This document shows, piece after piece, positions 25,569 through 34,044 of a stretch of 64,000 nt of DNA. Under the pieces are notes generated by a model, which saw only the letters and a program-made list of their open reading frames with translations, was not told where the DNA came from and made no database searches. How positions within the stretch are numbered: position 1 is the first letter of the stretch; every line of letters begins with the position of its first letter. A program made the translations under genes and the position numbers. The stretch is from the NCBI RefSeq assembly GCF_000264495.1, contig NC_017954.1:372001-436000 (forward strand), written 5' to 3'. The stretch comes from Thermogladius calderae 1633. GTDB lineage: Archaea; Thermoproteota; Thermoprotei_A; Sulfolobales; Desulfurococcaceae.

Positions 25569-26047
25569 AACACGACACCCGTCACGTTCAGTCTTAGGAA
25601 GACGTATTCGCCCATGTAGACCCACGTGCTGTTATCGGGGGAGTAAACGTACAGCTCTAAAACCAGCGTCTGGTTCAACATAGGGTACGTGAAGGTCACG
25701 TTAAAAGGTATTGTCGCGTTCTCGTAGTTGCCGAGGAGTGTGTAGAGACTGAATAGAGGAGGCTTGGGTAGCGGGGTGGTGTTCGAGGGTACCCCTCCAT
25801 CCCCCACCTTCACGTCTACTCTGAATAAGGCCGTGTAGCCAAGGTGGTTGTAGACGAAGACGTTGAGAGAAATTACCTGTCCTACTCTTACGTTACTGGG
25901 GTAGTCCCCTATCTTACCCTCCTTGTTCAGCAACCCTATAGCCGCAAAGTTTTCCGAGGGTCTGGGTAGGGAGACGGCTATGCCGACAACTGACAGAACT
26001 ATGGATATAGCCAGTATGACTGCGAATACTTCGTCGTCCAAGATCAC
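25565..26047 (-). CDS. DUF1616 extracytoplasmic half
   Basis: 160-residue protein: an N-terminal membrane anchor (FAVILAISIVLSVVGIAVSL), then a beta-rich outer domain with ENFAAIGLLNKEGKIGDYPS, VRVGQVISLNVFVYNHLGY, and N-glycosylation-type sequons (NTT, NAT, NVT, NQT, NST). This corresponds to the C-terminal half of DUF1616, which in most archaea is fused behind the membrane half; here it is a separate gene and comes first. ATG start overlaps the DUF58 gene by four bases. Confidence 0.72.
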   Translation of the reverse strand: MILDDEVFAVILAISIVLSVVGIAVSLPRPSENFAAIGLLNKEGKIGDYPSNVRVGQVISLNVFVYNHLGYTALFRVDVKVGDGGVPSNTTPLPKPPLFSLYTLLGNYENATIPFNVTFTYPMLNQTLVLELYVYSPDNSTWVYMGEYVFLRLNVTGVVF

Positions 26048-27783
26048 AGCGCATCGACCACTAAACCGGTTCTCGACAACCCGGGTTCTACGACTTCGGG
26101 TAATCTGTAGGCTGTTAAACCGTGCGACTCCAGTATAAACCTTAGGAAGTCGTATTTTAACATAGTCGGCGTACCGTTTACTATCACGTAGGGTGTTTTA
26201 GTGTCTCCTACCAGTCTCTTGAACTCCTCGTATATCCTACTAGACTCTACTCTGTGTACCTCCCGCAAGAATACTACCAAAAACGGTTCTTCTAGCGTCA
26301 TCATCTTGTCTGCCACCATTTTGTAACTGCTGTTTACCGGGCTGAAATCCCAGTTCAAGCTCAGTTCCTCACTTCTAAGCACACTAATCAGGCCAGCAAG
26401 AGACTCGAGAGGAGAGCCTGATATAAAGTACTCCCTCAGCGAGGGTGTACGCAGGTAAATATAGAGACTCTCTTTCGCGTCTTTCACATACCAGACCAAG
26501 CTGAGGGTAGTCAGAACGAGGCTGTCGAGCTCCTCGTAGTTCGAGGCCACCCAGTCAGCCACTATGAGCAGACCCCCGGACCCCCCAGCCGCCCCTCCCC
26601 CGTCTCCTCTAGAGAACTCTTTGACTACGAGTTTGCCCTTACTAGCACTCTTCTTCCAGTGTATCCTCCTGGGCGGGTCGCCCGGTGTGTAGTCTCTACA
26701 ACCGATGTATTCCCCGTAGAACCCGGAAAACAGTCTCCGCATCAAAATGTACACTCTGCGGGCCAATCTCCACGCAGCGTAGTAATCCCTGGCGTCCCCA
26801 GCCGTGATAGTCTCTCCACTCCACTCTCCTAATTCTCCGCGGAGGGGAAAACCTGAACCCGCATACCCTGCGCCCGCTTCTCCTGGTGCGGGTTGAGAGC
26901 CTGCCCCAACTTGTCCAGCTGTCAGACTACTACCTAAGCCAGCACCAGTAGCGCCCCCCAACGGAACCCCGGGCTCGGTGTGTAAGACCCTCTCGCGCAC
27001 GAGTATGAGAGGTGAAGGGGTCTCTCTCAACGCCCTCCTGAGATAAGCTAGCGCTCTCTCGGAAACTACTCTAAACTTTGGGACGACTTTGAAATTCACC
27101 TTAATGGCCGGTTTCTCAATACAGGCGAAACCGCTGCTGTCACAGAACCTGGCCTTCACGAGCATGTTAACCAAGCCTATCCTAGTAGCCCTGGCCACGT
27201 ACTCGTATTCAATAGGCCCGCTCGCTAACCCCCTTCTAACGAAGTTGTCCCCGACGCGTATCTCGTACCAGGCGCTCTCCCCTATCTCAGCCCTCACCCT
27301 AATGCGTGCTTCTCCGCCGAGTTCCACTACTTTCCGGTCGGCTTCAGCAATAACGTCAATCTTACTTAGCTTGAACTGGACCAGGCCTAGTCTAAAGGCA
27401 GCCGTACTTAGTGCGGAGAACGCCGAGACTATGTTTACGGGCGTCAGTATGTAGATAGGTGTGAAAATCCCCGTGAAGACGGATATCTCGGTAAAACCGC
27501 TCCGCGCGTTGCCGGGAGAGGACTTGTAGGCGAGTACGCTTACGGCCGACGACACAGCTTTGGCTAGCAGGCACAAGGGGTCCAAGCTCAGGCAGAGAAG
27601 ACTCGACGTAAAGGTTGTGAAGCTCGTGTAAGCAGGGTCAACCATTGTAGCGGACGCCAGTACTAGAGCTACCAACGATCTGACGAAGTCCCTCTCAACC
27701 AATAGCACCAATAGAAACACGGTGAGCTGAGCTGAAACGGCGACGTAAACGGTTAGAGCCTTAAAACCTCTGTCTGACAACAA
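26044..27783 (-). CDS. DUF58 protein with Gly-rich insert
   Basis: 579 residues. N-terminal membrane spans (about residues 10-130), a beta domain (residues 140-235), then the DUF58 core: GEYIGCRDYTPGDPPRRIHW and KSASKGKLVVKEF (358-390), and a VWA-like continuation (LLIVADWVASNYEELDSLVL). DUF58 proteins are the standard partners of MoxR ATPases, here the adjacent MoxR gene. A 40-residue Gly/Ala/Pro/Gln-rich stretch (about 272-312) is inserted before the DUF58 motif. TTG start at 27783 with GGAGGA eight bases before. Confidence 0.88.
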   Translation of the reverse strand: MLSDRGFKALTVYVAVSAQLTVFLLVLLVERDFVRSLVALVLASATMVDPAYTSFTTFTSSLLCLSLDPLCLLAKAVSSAVSVLAYKSSPGNARSGFTEISVFTGIFTPIYILTPVNIVSAFSALSTAAFRLGLVQFKLSKIDVIAEADRKVVELGGEARIRVRAEIGESAWYEIRVGDNFVRRGLASGPIEYEYVARATRIGLVNMLVKARFCDSSGFACIEKPAIKVNFKVVPKFRVVSERALAYLRRALRETPSPLILVRERVLHTEPGVPLGGATGAGLGSSLTAGQVGAGSQPAPGEAGAGYAGSGFPLRGELGEWSGETITAGDARDYYAAWRLARRVYILMRRLFSGFYGEYIGCRDYTPGDPPRRIHWKKSASKGKLVVKEFSRGDGGGAAGGSGGLLIVADWVASNYEELDSLVLTTLSLVWYVKDAKESLYIYLRTPSLREYFISGSPLESLAGLISVLRSEELSLNWDFSPVNSSYKMVADKMMTLEEPFLVVFLREVHRVESSRIYEEFKRLVGDTKTPYVIVNGTPTMLKYDFLRFILESHGLTAYRLPEVVEPGLSRTGLVVDAL

Positions 27784-28606
27784 ATACTCCTCCGGCCAGT
27801 AATGTCCCTAATAGAAGAACGAGGATAAAACTGTTGTAACCCCTAGTAGAGGCGGCGAGCCTTAGGTACTCTAGGAGGTCTCTACTCTGGGCGGTCTGGT
27901 CGATCACAACCTCTCTACCGCCTCTAATTTCGTCTAGAAAGTCCTTGTTAAGGCTGAACAGGTTGTTGACGAAAATATTGCTGGACGGTATTATAAACAC
28001 TGTACCGTTGAGGTACCTGAACGCGACGCCTACGCAGAAGCTGTCCATCGGTTCGCCAGGGTCGTAAAAACCGTTACCGTTCAGGTCTATGTACGAGAAG
28101 GGTGAGGAGTACAAAATACACTCTCCACCCGGTCCCCAGCTTTCGATGGGGCGAGGTTTTTCAAGAACGACGGTTACGTTTAGCGGCCTGGAGAAGACCA
28201 CGGGTTCGAACCTAGTGCCGTGCTTGGAAACTTCATCTAGCAGTGTCCCATTGTATACCGTGACGGTCAGGTTGAGGAGGCTCGGGAACTCCTCTGTGGT
28301 GTTGTCGGCCCACATGACGACAGTGCCCCCTTTGGCGAGGTAGTCGGCGACGTACTTCAAGCCGTTACTGTCCAACGAGCTAACAGATGTAAGCACTAGT
28401 ACAGTATTCTTCGGGTCGAGCCTCTCGAGCTCGCTATACCTCAGGATTATCGCGGCGTTGTACTCTGAGTAGAGAGTCGAGAACCCATCTTTGCCGGTGT
28501 TCGCTACTGACTCGGGCTTGTTCGAGGGCACTATAACGAGTACGCTTAGGGACGTAAAAAGCAAGAACGCGGTCACGACAAACAGTAGCGGGCTAGGTCT
28601 CGGCAT
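27761..28606 (-). CDS. DUF4350-like membrane-anchored protein
   Basis: 281 residues from ATG at 28606 (GGGAG upstream). One N-terminal membrane helix (LLFVVTAFLLFTSLSVLVIV), an outer domain with YSEYNAAIILRYSELERLDP, VLVLTSVSSLDSNGLKYVADYL and GGTVVMWADN, which resembles the glutamine-amidotransferase-like DUF4350 fold, and a C-terminal helix FILVLLLGTLLAGGVFVV. DUF4350 genes commonly sit in MoxR/DUF58 clusters, which supports the reading, but sequence similarity is only moderate by eye. The segment DLNGNGFYDPGEPMD looks like a Ca-binding, dockerin-like loop. Confidence 0.65.
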   Translation of the reverse strand: MPRPSPLLFVVTAFLLFTSLSVLVIVPSNKPESVANTGKDGFSTLYSEYNAAIILRYSELERLDPKNTVLVLTSVSSLDSNGLKYVADYLAKGGTVVMWADNTTEEFPSLLNLTVTVYNGTLLDEVSKHGTRFEPVVFSRPLNVTVVLEKPRPIESWGPGGECILYSSPFSYIDLNGNGFYDPGEPMDSFCVGVAFRYLNGTVFIIPSSNIFVNNLFSLNKDFLDEIRGGREVVIDQTAQSRDLLEYLRLAASTRGYNSFILVLLLGTLLAGGVFVVRQRF

Positions 28607-30311
28607 TTCTAATCTCCCTTGCAACCGACTCGGCTTCCTCTCTCTTGGGCTTATCACGCGAGTAGAGCTCCTTCTCTACTAACACGAGTAGCCTCCATAG
28701 GAGGCTCTTAATAGCGGTGTTGATCCTTAGGCTGGCAAAATGCTCTCTAAGCGTCTCCTGCGCCTCGGGCTTTCTGAACCCCAACTCGTTTAGTAGCCTG
28801 TAGTACAGGCCGGCCACTGGCAGCTGGCTGCTGAGGTAATTTATAAACCGAGAGACGCTCCTCGGCGAACTTCTCCTCCCACTTCTAGAACCAACATGTT
28901 TCAACACCAAGTACACTCCCCTCTCGTGAGCTACGAGAAGTGGCAGTACAAAAGTGGCAGCAAGGACGATAGACAGGAGTGTCAGCGGGTTTATGTACAG
29001 CACAGATACACGGTGTACTGCCGGCTGGTAGACAGAGCCCTCTACTGGGTATACCTCTATTACGGCCTCTACGCGGTCGAACAGCCCCAATCCACCGTTT
29101 AAGTAAGCTATACCGTCCTTGGAGACGTCTCTTTCACCACCACTTGTAACAACGACTATTCTGGAAGCGTTCCCCAACGCTCTCACAAGTACGGGTATCG
29201 CGTTGGAGAGGCTCACGTATACCGAGGGTGCCTCCACGAGGACGGGGACCTCGGGTCTCTCGACGAGTAGCGGGATCGAGACTGTGCCGCCCAGGTACTT
29301 GAAGCCAGGCTCTAGCCTCACTACGAGGTAGTGTGTTCCGGGCGTGGCGTTGTCGGGGATCTTGAAAGTTACAACAACGCCCTCTTCCCTTAAATAGCCC
29401 TCGAAGAGCACGTCTCGATCTAGTAGGACAGAGGCAGGACACCCCTCGGCGGGGACTATGTTCGCCGAGACAAGCTCCCCGGGCCGCACAACCCTGGGTA
29501 CGTTGACTGTTATGTTATTGGTGTATAAGTCTAGTGTCAGGAGTGAAAGGGCCGACGAATTGGCCGAGTCCCGTATCTCGACATGAGCGACCACAGTGTA
29601 CTTCCCTGCGGGTAACACCTCGCCCAGTTTGCTTGCCGGGGGGATACTTACATCGATCTTGTTGACACCCGTTGAAACAGAGAACTCTTCGGTGACCAAG
29701 GTTGTGAGTCCTGGGAGTACAGCCAAGACTAGGGACCCGTTAAAGACGCCCTCTTCTAAGACAACGATCTTAAACGACACGGTGTCGCCTGGGGCAATAG
29801 CTTGCGAGCTCGGGTACACCTTGATAGAGCTGCTTGACCTGGACGTGGCTAGGTATACCATTGTCTGGTTCAGTAGGCTGTCAACCCTGTCCAGCAACGA
29901 ATAGACCTTTCCCGAGTAGAGCGAAGCAGTGCTCTTGTCTACACTACATGCTGTAAGAGTTTTAACGTATGATTCGACGTCTGTTCTCAGCCTCTTGGAT
30001 AAATCCGCGATATGCTCTAGGGTGGCGGCGACACCGCTCTCGTTGAACACCGTGTTAAGGGCGTCGTGTAGATCGACGAGGTCTTCCACGACACTGCCGT
30101 GTAACTGGCTTATTGGTGGAGGTAGGACTGCCTTCGAGTACAGGTTTAGTAAGTCTGTCGAATTGTTGCCGCTCAAGGAGGCTTCCATAACTTTGTACAG
30201 TGAGGCGATGAGGGCTTGGCAGTCGAGGCCGGCCTCGTCGGCACGGCCTATGCTTGGGAGGGGGAGCGCGAGGACAAGAGCGAGTAAAACGGCTAAGGCG
30301 AGCTTCGTCAA
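28593..30311 (-). CDS. Exported Ig-like protein with DUF4129-like tail
   Basis: 572 residues: signal peptide (LALAVLLALVLALPLPSIGRA), helical region to about residue 165, two to three Ig-like beta domains (170-450, with PGDTVSFKIVVLEEGVFNGS and PGELVSANIVPAEG), one membrane helix (LTLLSIVLAATFVLPLLVA, about 455-475), then a cytoplasmic tail SQLPVAGLYYRLLNELGFRK that ends with ETLREHFASLRI, like the DUF4129 C-terminal domain. Many NxT/S sequons suggest N-glycosylation outside. In other genomes DUF4129/transglutaminase-like proteins accompany MoxR and DUF58; the transglutaminase domain itself is absent. Confidence 0.6.
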   Translation of the reverse strand: MTKLALAVLLALVLALPLPSIGRADEAGLDCQALIASLYKVMEASLSGNNSTDLLNLYSKAVLPPPISQLHGSVVEDLVDLHDALNTVFNESGVAATLEHIADLSKRLRTDVESYVKTLTACSVDKSTASLYSGKVYSLLDRVDSLLNQTMVYLATSRSSSSIKVYPSSQAIAPGDTVSFKIVVLEEGVFNGSLVLAVLPGLTTLVTEEFSVSTGVNKIDVSIPPASKLGEVLPAGKYTVVAHVEIRDSANSSALSLLTLDLYTNNITVNVPRVVRPGELVSANIVPAEGCPASVLLDRDVLFEGYLREEGVVVTFKIPDNATPGTHYLVVRLEPGFKYLGGTVSIPLLVERPEVPVLVEAPSVYVSLSNAIPVLVRALGNASRIVVVTSGGERDVSKDGIAYLNGGLGLFDRVEAVIEVYPVEGSVYQPAVHRVSVLYINPLTLLSIVLAATFVLPLLVAHERGVYLVLKHVGSRSGRRSSPRSVSRFINYLSSQLPVAGLYYRLLNELGFRKPEAQETLREHFASLRINTAIKSLLWRLLVLVEKELYSRDKPKREEAESVAREIRNAET

Positions 30312-30559
30312 GACGCTAAGACCTCGTAGACCCTGTACGATACCAGGGCTATGAATAGCGTTATTAAGATCCCGTGTAGGACTCCTACAACCCTCCTGTT
30401 CTCAAAACTAGGCCTGTTCATGGCGTACGATATGTAGAACGAGAGGATGTTGAGTACAACGTACACGTCCCACCGTGTCTCGCCTAAAAACAGAACCCAG
30501 CCATTCAAGACCAGGGTTAAGACTATATACAGGCGCACGAACCTGTCCAGCTCGCTCAC
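30308..30559 (-). CDS. Small membrane protein of MoxR operon
   Basis: 83 residues with about three hydrophobic helices (LYIVLTLVLNGWVLFLG, VYVVLNILSFYISYAM, VLHGILITLFIALVSY). No recognisable family. It overlaps the next gene by four bases and follows the previous one after one base, so it is embedded in the operon and probably real. Confidence 0.65.
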   Translation of the reverse strand: MSELDRFVRLYIVLTLVLNGWVLFLGETRWDVYVVLNILSFYISYAMNRPSFENRRVVGVLHGILITLFIALVSYRVYEVLAS

Positions 30560-30560
30560 A

Positions 30561-31220
30561 CTACCCCACCCTTAAGAACACCTCGGCATTACCGCCCGCG
30601 AGACTAACCCTCTCAAGGCAGACAACCCGGTCTTTAAGCCTACCCACGGCTGCGAGCACGTACCCTACGAGAGGGTTGTAGGGGTATTTTAGTAGATCAG
30701 CGAACTCGGGCGGTAGATTGAAGAGAACTACTCTCACGGAGCCCTCTTCCTCGAATAAGGCTATGTTATTACAGAGCCCTCTGTTAGAGCACAGGGCACT
30801 ACGCAGGTCCGCGGTGCTCAGCTTATCGTAGTCGGCTAAAACACTAGATATAGGGAAGGCTATGTACGGTGTATCGGCGTAGCCTACACCAGGTTTTTGA
30901 ACAGCGTGTGGAGCGCTCTTCGAGAAAACGACGTACTCCTCCCCGCCCGAACCCCTCATATAGCAAGGTCTCACACCCAACATGTCGGCGTCTTGTAGTA
31001 TACTCGTGATAGCCACGGTCGACGCCAGAGAGTACTCTTTGAGAGATAGAAGCAGGCTCTCGCTCGTAGAAGCCGAGGTGAAGATCAGGACTACACCTAT
31101 AACAGCTGTCGAGGCACCCATACCTATGATAGGCTGGCTACCCGTTACGACACCGTACGCGATCAGTATAGAAGCGATAACGACTATGTTCAAGCCGGCT
31201 ACCATGTAGCGCAGTATCAA
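30561..31220 (-). CDS. Membrane-anchored protein of MoxR operon
   Basis: 219 residues: two N-terminal membrane helices (LNIVVIASILIAYGVV, ASTAVIGVVLIFTSA), then a soluble domain of about 160 residues with YSLASTVAITSILQDADML, PYIAFPISSVL and cysteines near CSNRGLCNNI. The domain has a mixed alpha/beta appearance and no named family I can recognise. ATG overlaps the upstream gene by four bases. Confidence 0.65.
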   Translation of the reverse strand: MILRYMVAGLNIVVIASILIAYGVVTGSQPIIGMGASTAVIGVVLIFTSASTSESLLLSLKEYSLASTVAITSILQDADMLGVRPCYMRGSGGEEYVVFSKSAPHAVQKPGVGYADTPYIAFPISSVLADYDKLSTADLRSALCSNRGLCNNIALFEEEGSVRVVLFNLPPEFADLLKYPYNPLVGYVLAAVGRLKDRVVCLERVSLAGGNAEVFLRVG

Positions 31221-31864
31221 ACCAGCCCACCCAGGTAGTAAACGACGGGTTTAATTATGGTGTCAAATACCACGATGACATCTGCCCTCTCCGAGCTATC
31301 GAGAGCAAGATTTTTCGCCATGTAGACGATATACGAATACACCAAGTATAAGAGGTTCACACTCAGGACCGGGCTAAGGTAAAGGGGGATAAAGTAGATC
31401 GAGACCAAGACGGCGCTGTCTAAACTAGCCGGTTCTAGTAGCCTGGCCGAAAACAAGACATCGTATACAGCAACCACGGACACGCTCAACGGGTTCTTGA
31501 TGCCCAGAATTACGCCTAATGTAGTTGACAAAAGTAGGGGCGGTAGGATATACGGTCTGTAGAGAGACTGGTACTTATCCACATCTGTGGAAGAGTAGAG
31601 CCCCAGAATTAGAACGGCGAGACACGCTAGATCAAGTAGCCACAGAGGCGTGTTGAGCGATGTGATGAGCGCTTTTACGGTCAAAGGTACGTAAATGAGT
31701 AACGGCTGTAAGTCTAGACTCCCCCCTCTGCTTAGTGAAAAGTAATAGGCCTCTAGTACAGCCGTGAACGAGCCTAGTGCTACAACTAGCGATAGTAGGC
31801 CGGGGGCAAAATACTCAAGGATCGAGGTTGTAGCTAGTAGTGTGACTACTAGTATATCGAGCAT
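31217..31864 (-). CDS. Polytopic membrane protein of MoxR operon
   Basis: 215 residues, about six to seven membrane spans (for example ILVVTLLATTSILEYF, LSLVVALGSFTAVLEAYYF, LLDLACLAVLILGLYS). No motif identified. Starts 10 bases after the MoxR stop. Likely the membrane platform for the neighbouring soluble domains, an inference from position only. Confidence 0.65.
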   Translation of the reverse strand: MLDILVVTLLATTSILEYFAPGLLSLVVALGSFTAVLEAYYFSLSRGGSLDLQPLLIYVPLTVKALITSLNTPLWLLDLACLAVLILGLYSSTDVDKYQSLYRPYILPPLLLSTTLGVILGIKNPLSVSVVAVYDVLFSARLLEPASLDSAVLVSIYFIPLYLSPVLSVNLLYLVYSYIVYMAKNLALDSSERADVIVVFDTIIKPVVYYLGGLV

Positions 31865-31874
31865 TTCGAGCGAC

Positions 31875-32912
31875 CTACTTTGGGACAGGGACTCTATTTA
31901 GAGCCTCTTCGACAAGGCTCTTCGGGGTCACACCCTCGACCTCGAACTCCTCCCTGATCTTGACCCGGTGCGCTAAGATGGGGACCGCGAGGGCCTTCAC
32001 GTCATCAGGTATAACGTAGTCCCGCCCCTCCATGAAGGCGAGGGTCCTAGACACTCTGTATAACCAGACGCTAGCTCTATGGCTAGGCCCGTAATGCACG
32101 GCTCGGGAGCTCCTCACGTAGCTCACTAGATCAACTATGTACTTCTTGACGTTCTCCTCCACGTGCACCCAGTAAGCGATCAACTCGGAGATCTTAGTCA
32201 CGTCGGACGGTGTGAGCACCTGCTCGACTGGAGGCTGTATCACGTAGTCTGACCTCGAGACTATTTCGAGTTCTTCCTCGGGTGGGTTGTAGAGCGAGGG
32301 CAGGCTAGTAGCAAACCTGTCGATCACCGTCTCGATCACGCCGTAAGCCCCGCTCGCGTACTCCTGGGGGATCATCGTCGCGATCACCATGAAAGGCCTG
32401 GGCAGAGAGTAGGTGGCCCCCTCGACCGTGACCTGGTATTCCTGCATCGCCTCTATGAGTGCGGCTTGAGACCTGGACGGCACCCTGTTAAGCTCGTCGA
32501 GCAGTAGAATATTAGAGAAGACAGGCCCTCTCACAAAGCTCGATGAACCGTCCGGCCTATACACGTGGAAGCCTGTTATATCAGAGGGCAGCGTATCGGG
32601 GTGTCCCTGGACCCTCCTGTAAGTCCCACCTATAACTCTGGCTAGCGTCTTTGCTAGAAGGGTTTTACCGGTGCCGGGTAAGCCCTCGATCAGCAGGTGG
32701 CCGCTACTCAGAAGCGTTGCCATGCTAAGCTTTACTAAATCCTCCTTCCCGACGTAGACCTTCTTGATCTCGCCTAGGGCTTGTTTGACCATCTCGCGGG
32801 CGTGGTCTATATCAAACGACAAGCCTGAATCCCTAGCGAGCCGCTTCATCAATAATTTCACGTTGTCAATATAAGCCTTAACTACCTCTTGTACCTCCTG
32901 CGGACTAACCAC
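31875..32912 (-). CDS. MoxR-family AAA+ ATPase
   Basis: 345-residue MoxR ATPase, a chaperone-like AAA+ usually paired with VWA/DUF58 proteins. Walker A GLPGTGKT (77-84), Walker B LLLDELNR (136-143), SQAALIEAMQEYQVTVEG as in the MoxR family, IDRF (197-200), C-terminal lid with VIPDDVKALAVPILAHRV. The usual sensor-1 motif ATQNP is here ATMIP (178-182), and the family LPEAQLDRF is VIETVIDRF. GTG start at 32912 overlaps the upstream gene by 31 bases. Confidence 0.93.
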   Translation of the reverse strand: MVSPQEVQEVVKAYIDNVKLLMKRLARDSGLSFDIDHAREMVKQALGEIKKVYVGKEDLVKLSMATLLSSGHLLIEGLPGTGKTLLAKTLARVIGGTYRRVQGHPDTLPSDITGFHVYRPDGSSSFVRGPVFSNILLLDELNRVPSRSQAALIEAMQEYQVTVEGATYSLPRPFMVIATMIPQEYASGAYGVIETVIDRFATSLPSLYNPPEEELEIVSRSDYVIQPPVEQVLTPSDVTKISELIAYWVHVEENVKKYIVDLVSYVRSSRAVHYGPSHRASVWLYRVSRTLAFMEGRDYVIPDDVKALAVPILAHRVKIREEFEVEGVTPKSLVEEALNRVPVPK

Positions 32913-33328
32913 TTCTTCCTAGTCTTGAACCACAGGTAGGCCCAGGCACGCGGTAGCAGGAAGTACACAGCTATAGGTATGGACGCGAAGCCGACCACTG
33001 TGCCGGCTAGCGTAATGTAGCGCCAGGTTACGAAACTGGAATACGAGCTCTCAAGGGACGACAGCTCCTCTCTGGCCAGGGTGAGGTTGCCTTCAACCCA
33101 CGCCGCCTCTTCGGGGGTCAGGTTGCCTTTGTTTATGAGCGACAAGGCGTTGTTCACGTACTCCTCCACCATACTGGTGTTCATGCCCGCTTGGCTTAGG
33201 CTCTTCAACTTAGTAGCTATCTCCTCTACCTGGGCGAGGTAGTCAGGCGACGCAGCCCAAACGACCTCAGCCGCTAAAACGAGGATTGCGAGAACGGCGG
33301 CTACCGGCCTGACCATAGAGCTCCTCAT
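32882..33328 (-). CDS. Small exported membrane-anchored protein
   Basis: 148 residues: signal peptide (VAAVLAILVLAAEVVWA), a helical, probably coiled outer domain of about 80 residues (IATKLKSLSQAGMNTSMVEE, EEAAWVEGNLTLAREELSSL), one membrane helix (ITLAGTVVGFASIPIAVYFLL), and a short basic tail ending RRRYKR. ATG at 33328; ATG at 33316 has GAGGAG just before it and may be the true start. No named family. The basic tail faces the cytoplasm where the MoxR ATPase is. Confidence 0.65.
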   Translation of the reverse strand: MRSSMVRPVAAVLAILVLAAEVVWAASPDYLAQVEEIATKLKSLSQAGMNTSMVEEYVNNALSLINKGNLTPEEAAWVEGNLTLAREELSSLESSYSSFVTWRYITLAGTVVGFASIPIAVYFLLPRAWAYLWFKTRKKWLVRRRYKR

Positions 33329-33352
33329 CTCGCCTTCGGGGTCTAATCATCC

Positions 33353-34018
33353 CTAGACCTTTGTTAGAGTCCCGTTGGTTAAAAGGTATTCCTCGTCCCC
33401 CGTGAAGCTCTTGATGTTTATCTCCGTAGTGGTGATTACGAAGGAGACCCCGAGCCTGTCCCTAAGCTCTCTTATAGTGTTGAACAGTTTTTCTACACCC
33501 TTATCGTCAACGTAGGCGAAGGGCTCGTCCGCGACGACGAGCCTAGGCTTGGTCACCAGGCTCCTAGCCAAGGCGACAACCTGCTTCTCGCCGCCGCTCA
33601 ACGTCTCCACTCTTCTCTCAAGCATGTGCGGTATTCCGAGCAGCTCGCTTACTTCCCTGACGGCCAGCTCTCTGTCTCTCCTCTTCAGACCCTTAATAAT
33701 TACCGGTAGCTCTATGTTTTCCTTTACTGTTAGATTAGGGAGCAGGTCTATTGTCTGAGGGATGTACGATATGGTTCCCGATACGAGCCTAGACCTCGCA
33801 GCAGTGCCGAGTCTCCACGCGTCGACGCCGTTTATCAGTACCCTGCCCTCGTCAGGCTTTAGCAGTAGGACCATGAGCTTTAGTAGGGTCGTCTTACCGG
33901 CCCCGCTCCTACCCCTTACCACGACGATCCTCGAGGGCCCTACTTGTAGGTCGACGTTCTCGAGTACAACCCTTCCGTTAATGGTCTTTCTGACCTTTTC
34001 CAGCTTAACGAGCTCCAC
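33353..34018 (-). CDS. ABC transporter ATPase, LolD/MacB type
   Basis: 221-residue ATP-binding subunit. Walker A GRSGAGKTT (35-43), Q-loop IPQTIDLLPNLTVKENIELP as in LolD/MacB/FtsE types, signature LSGGEKQ, Walker B RLVVADEP, switch region TTTEIN in place of the usual His. Partners are clearly the two FtsX-like permeases upstream. Unusually, the normal H-loop histidine appears as Thr-Glu (ITTTEINI); worth noting for activity. GTG start at 34018. Confidence 0.92.
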   Translation of the reverse strand: MELVKLEKVRKTINGRVVLENVDLQVGPSRIVVVRGRSGAGKTTLLKLMVLLLKPDEGRVLINGVDAWRLGTAARSRLVSGTISYIPQTIDLLPNLTVKENIELPVIIKGLKRRDRELAVREVSELLGIPHMLERRVETLSGGEKQVVALARSLVTKPRLVVADEPFAYVDDKGVEKLFNTIRELRDRLGVSFVITTTEINIKSFTGDEEYLLTNGTLTKV

Positions 34019-34044
34019 TAGGCTGACCCTACCCCGCTACACTG

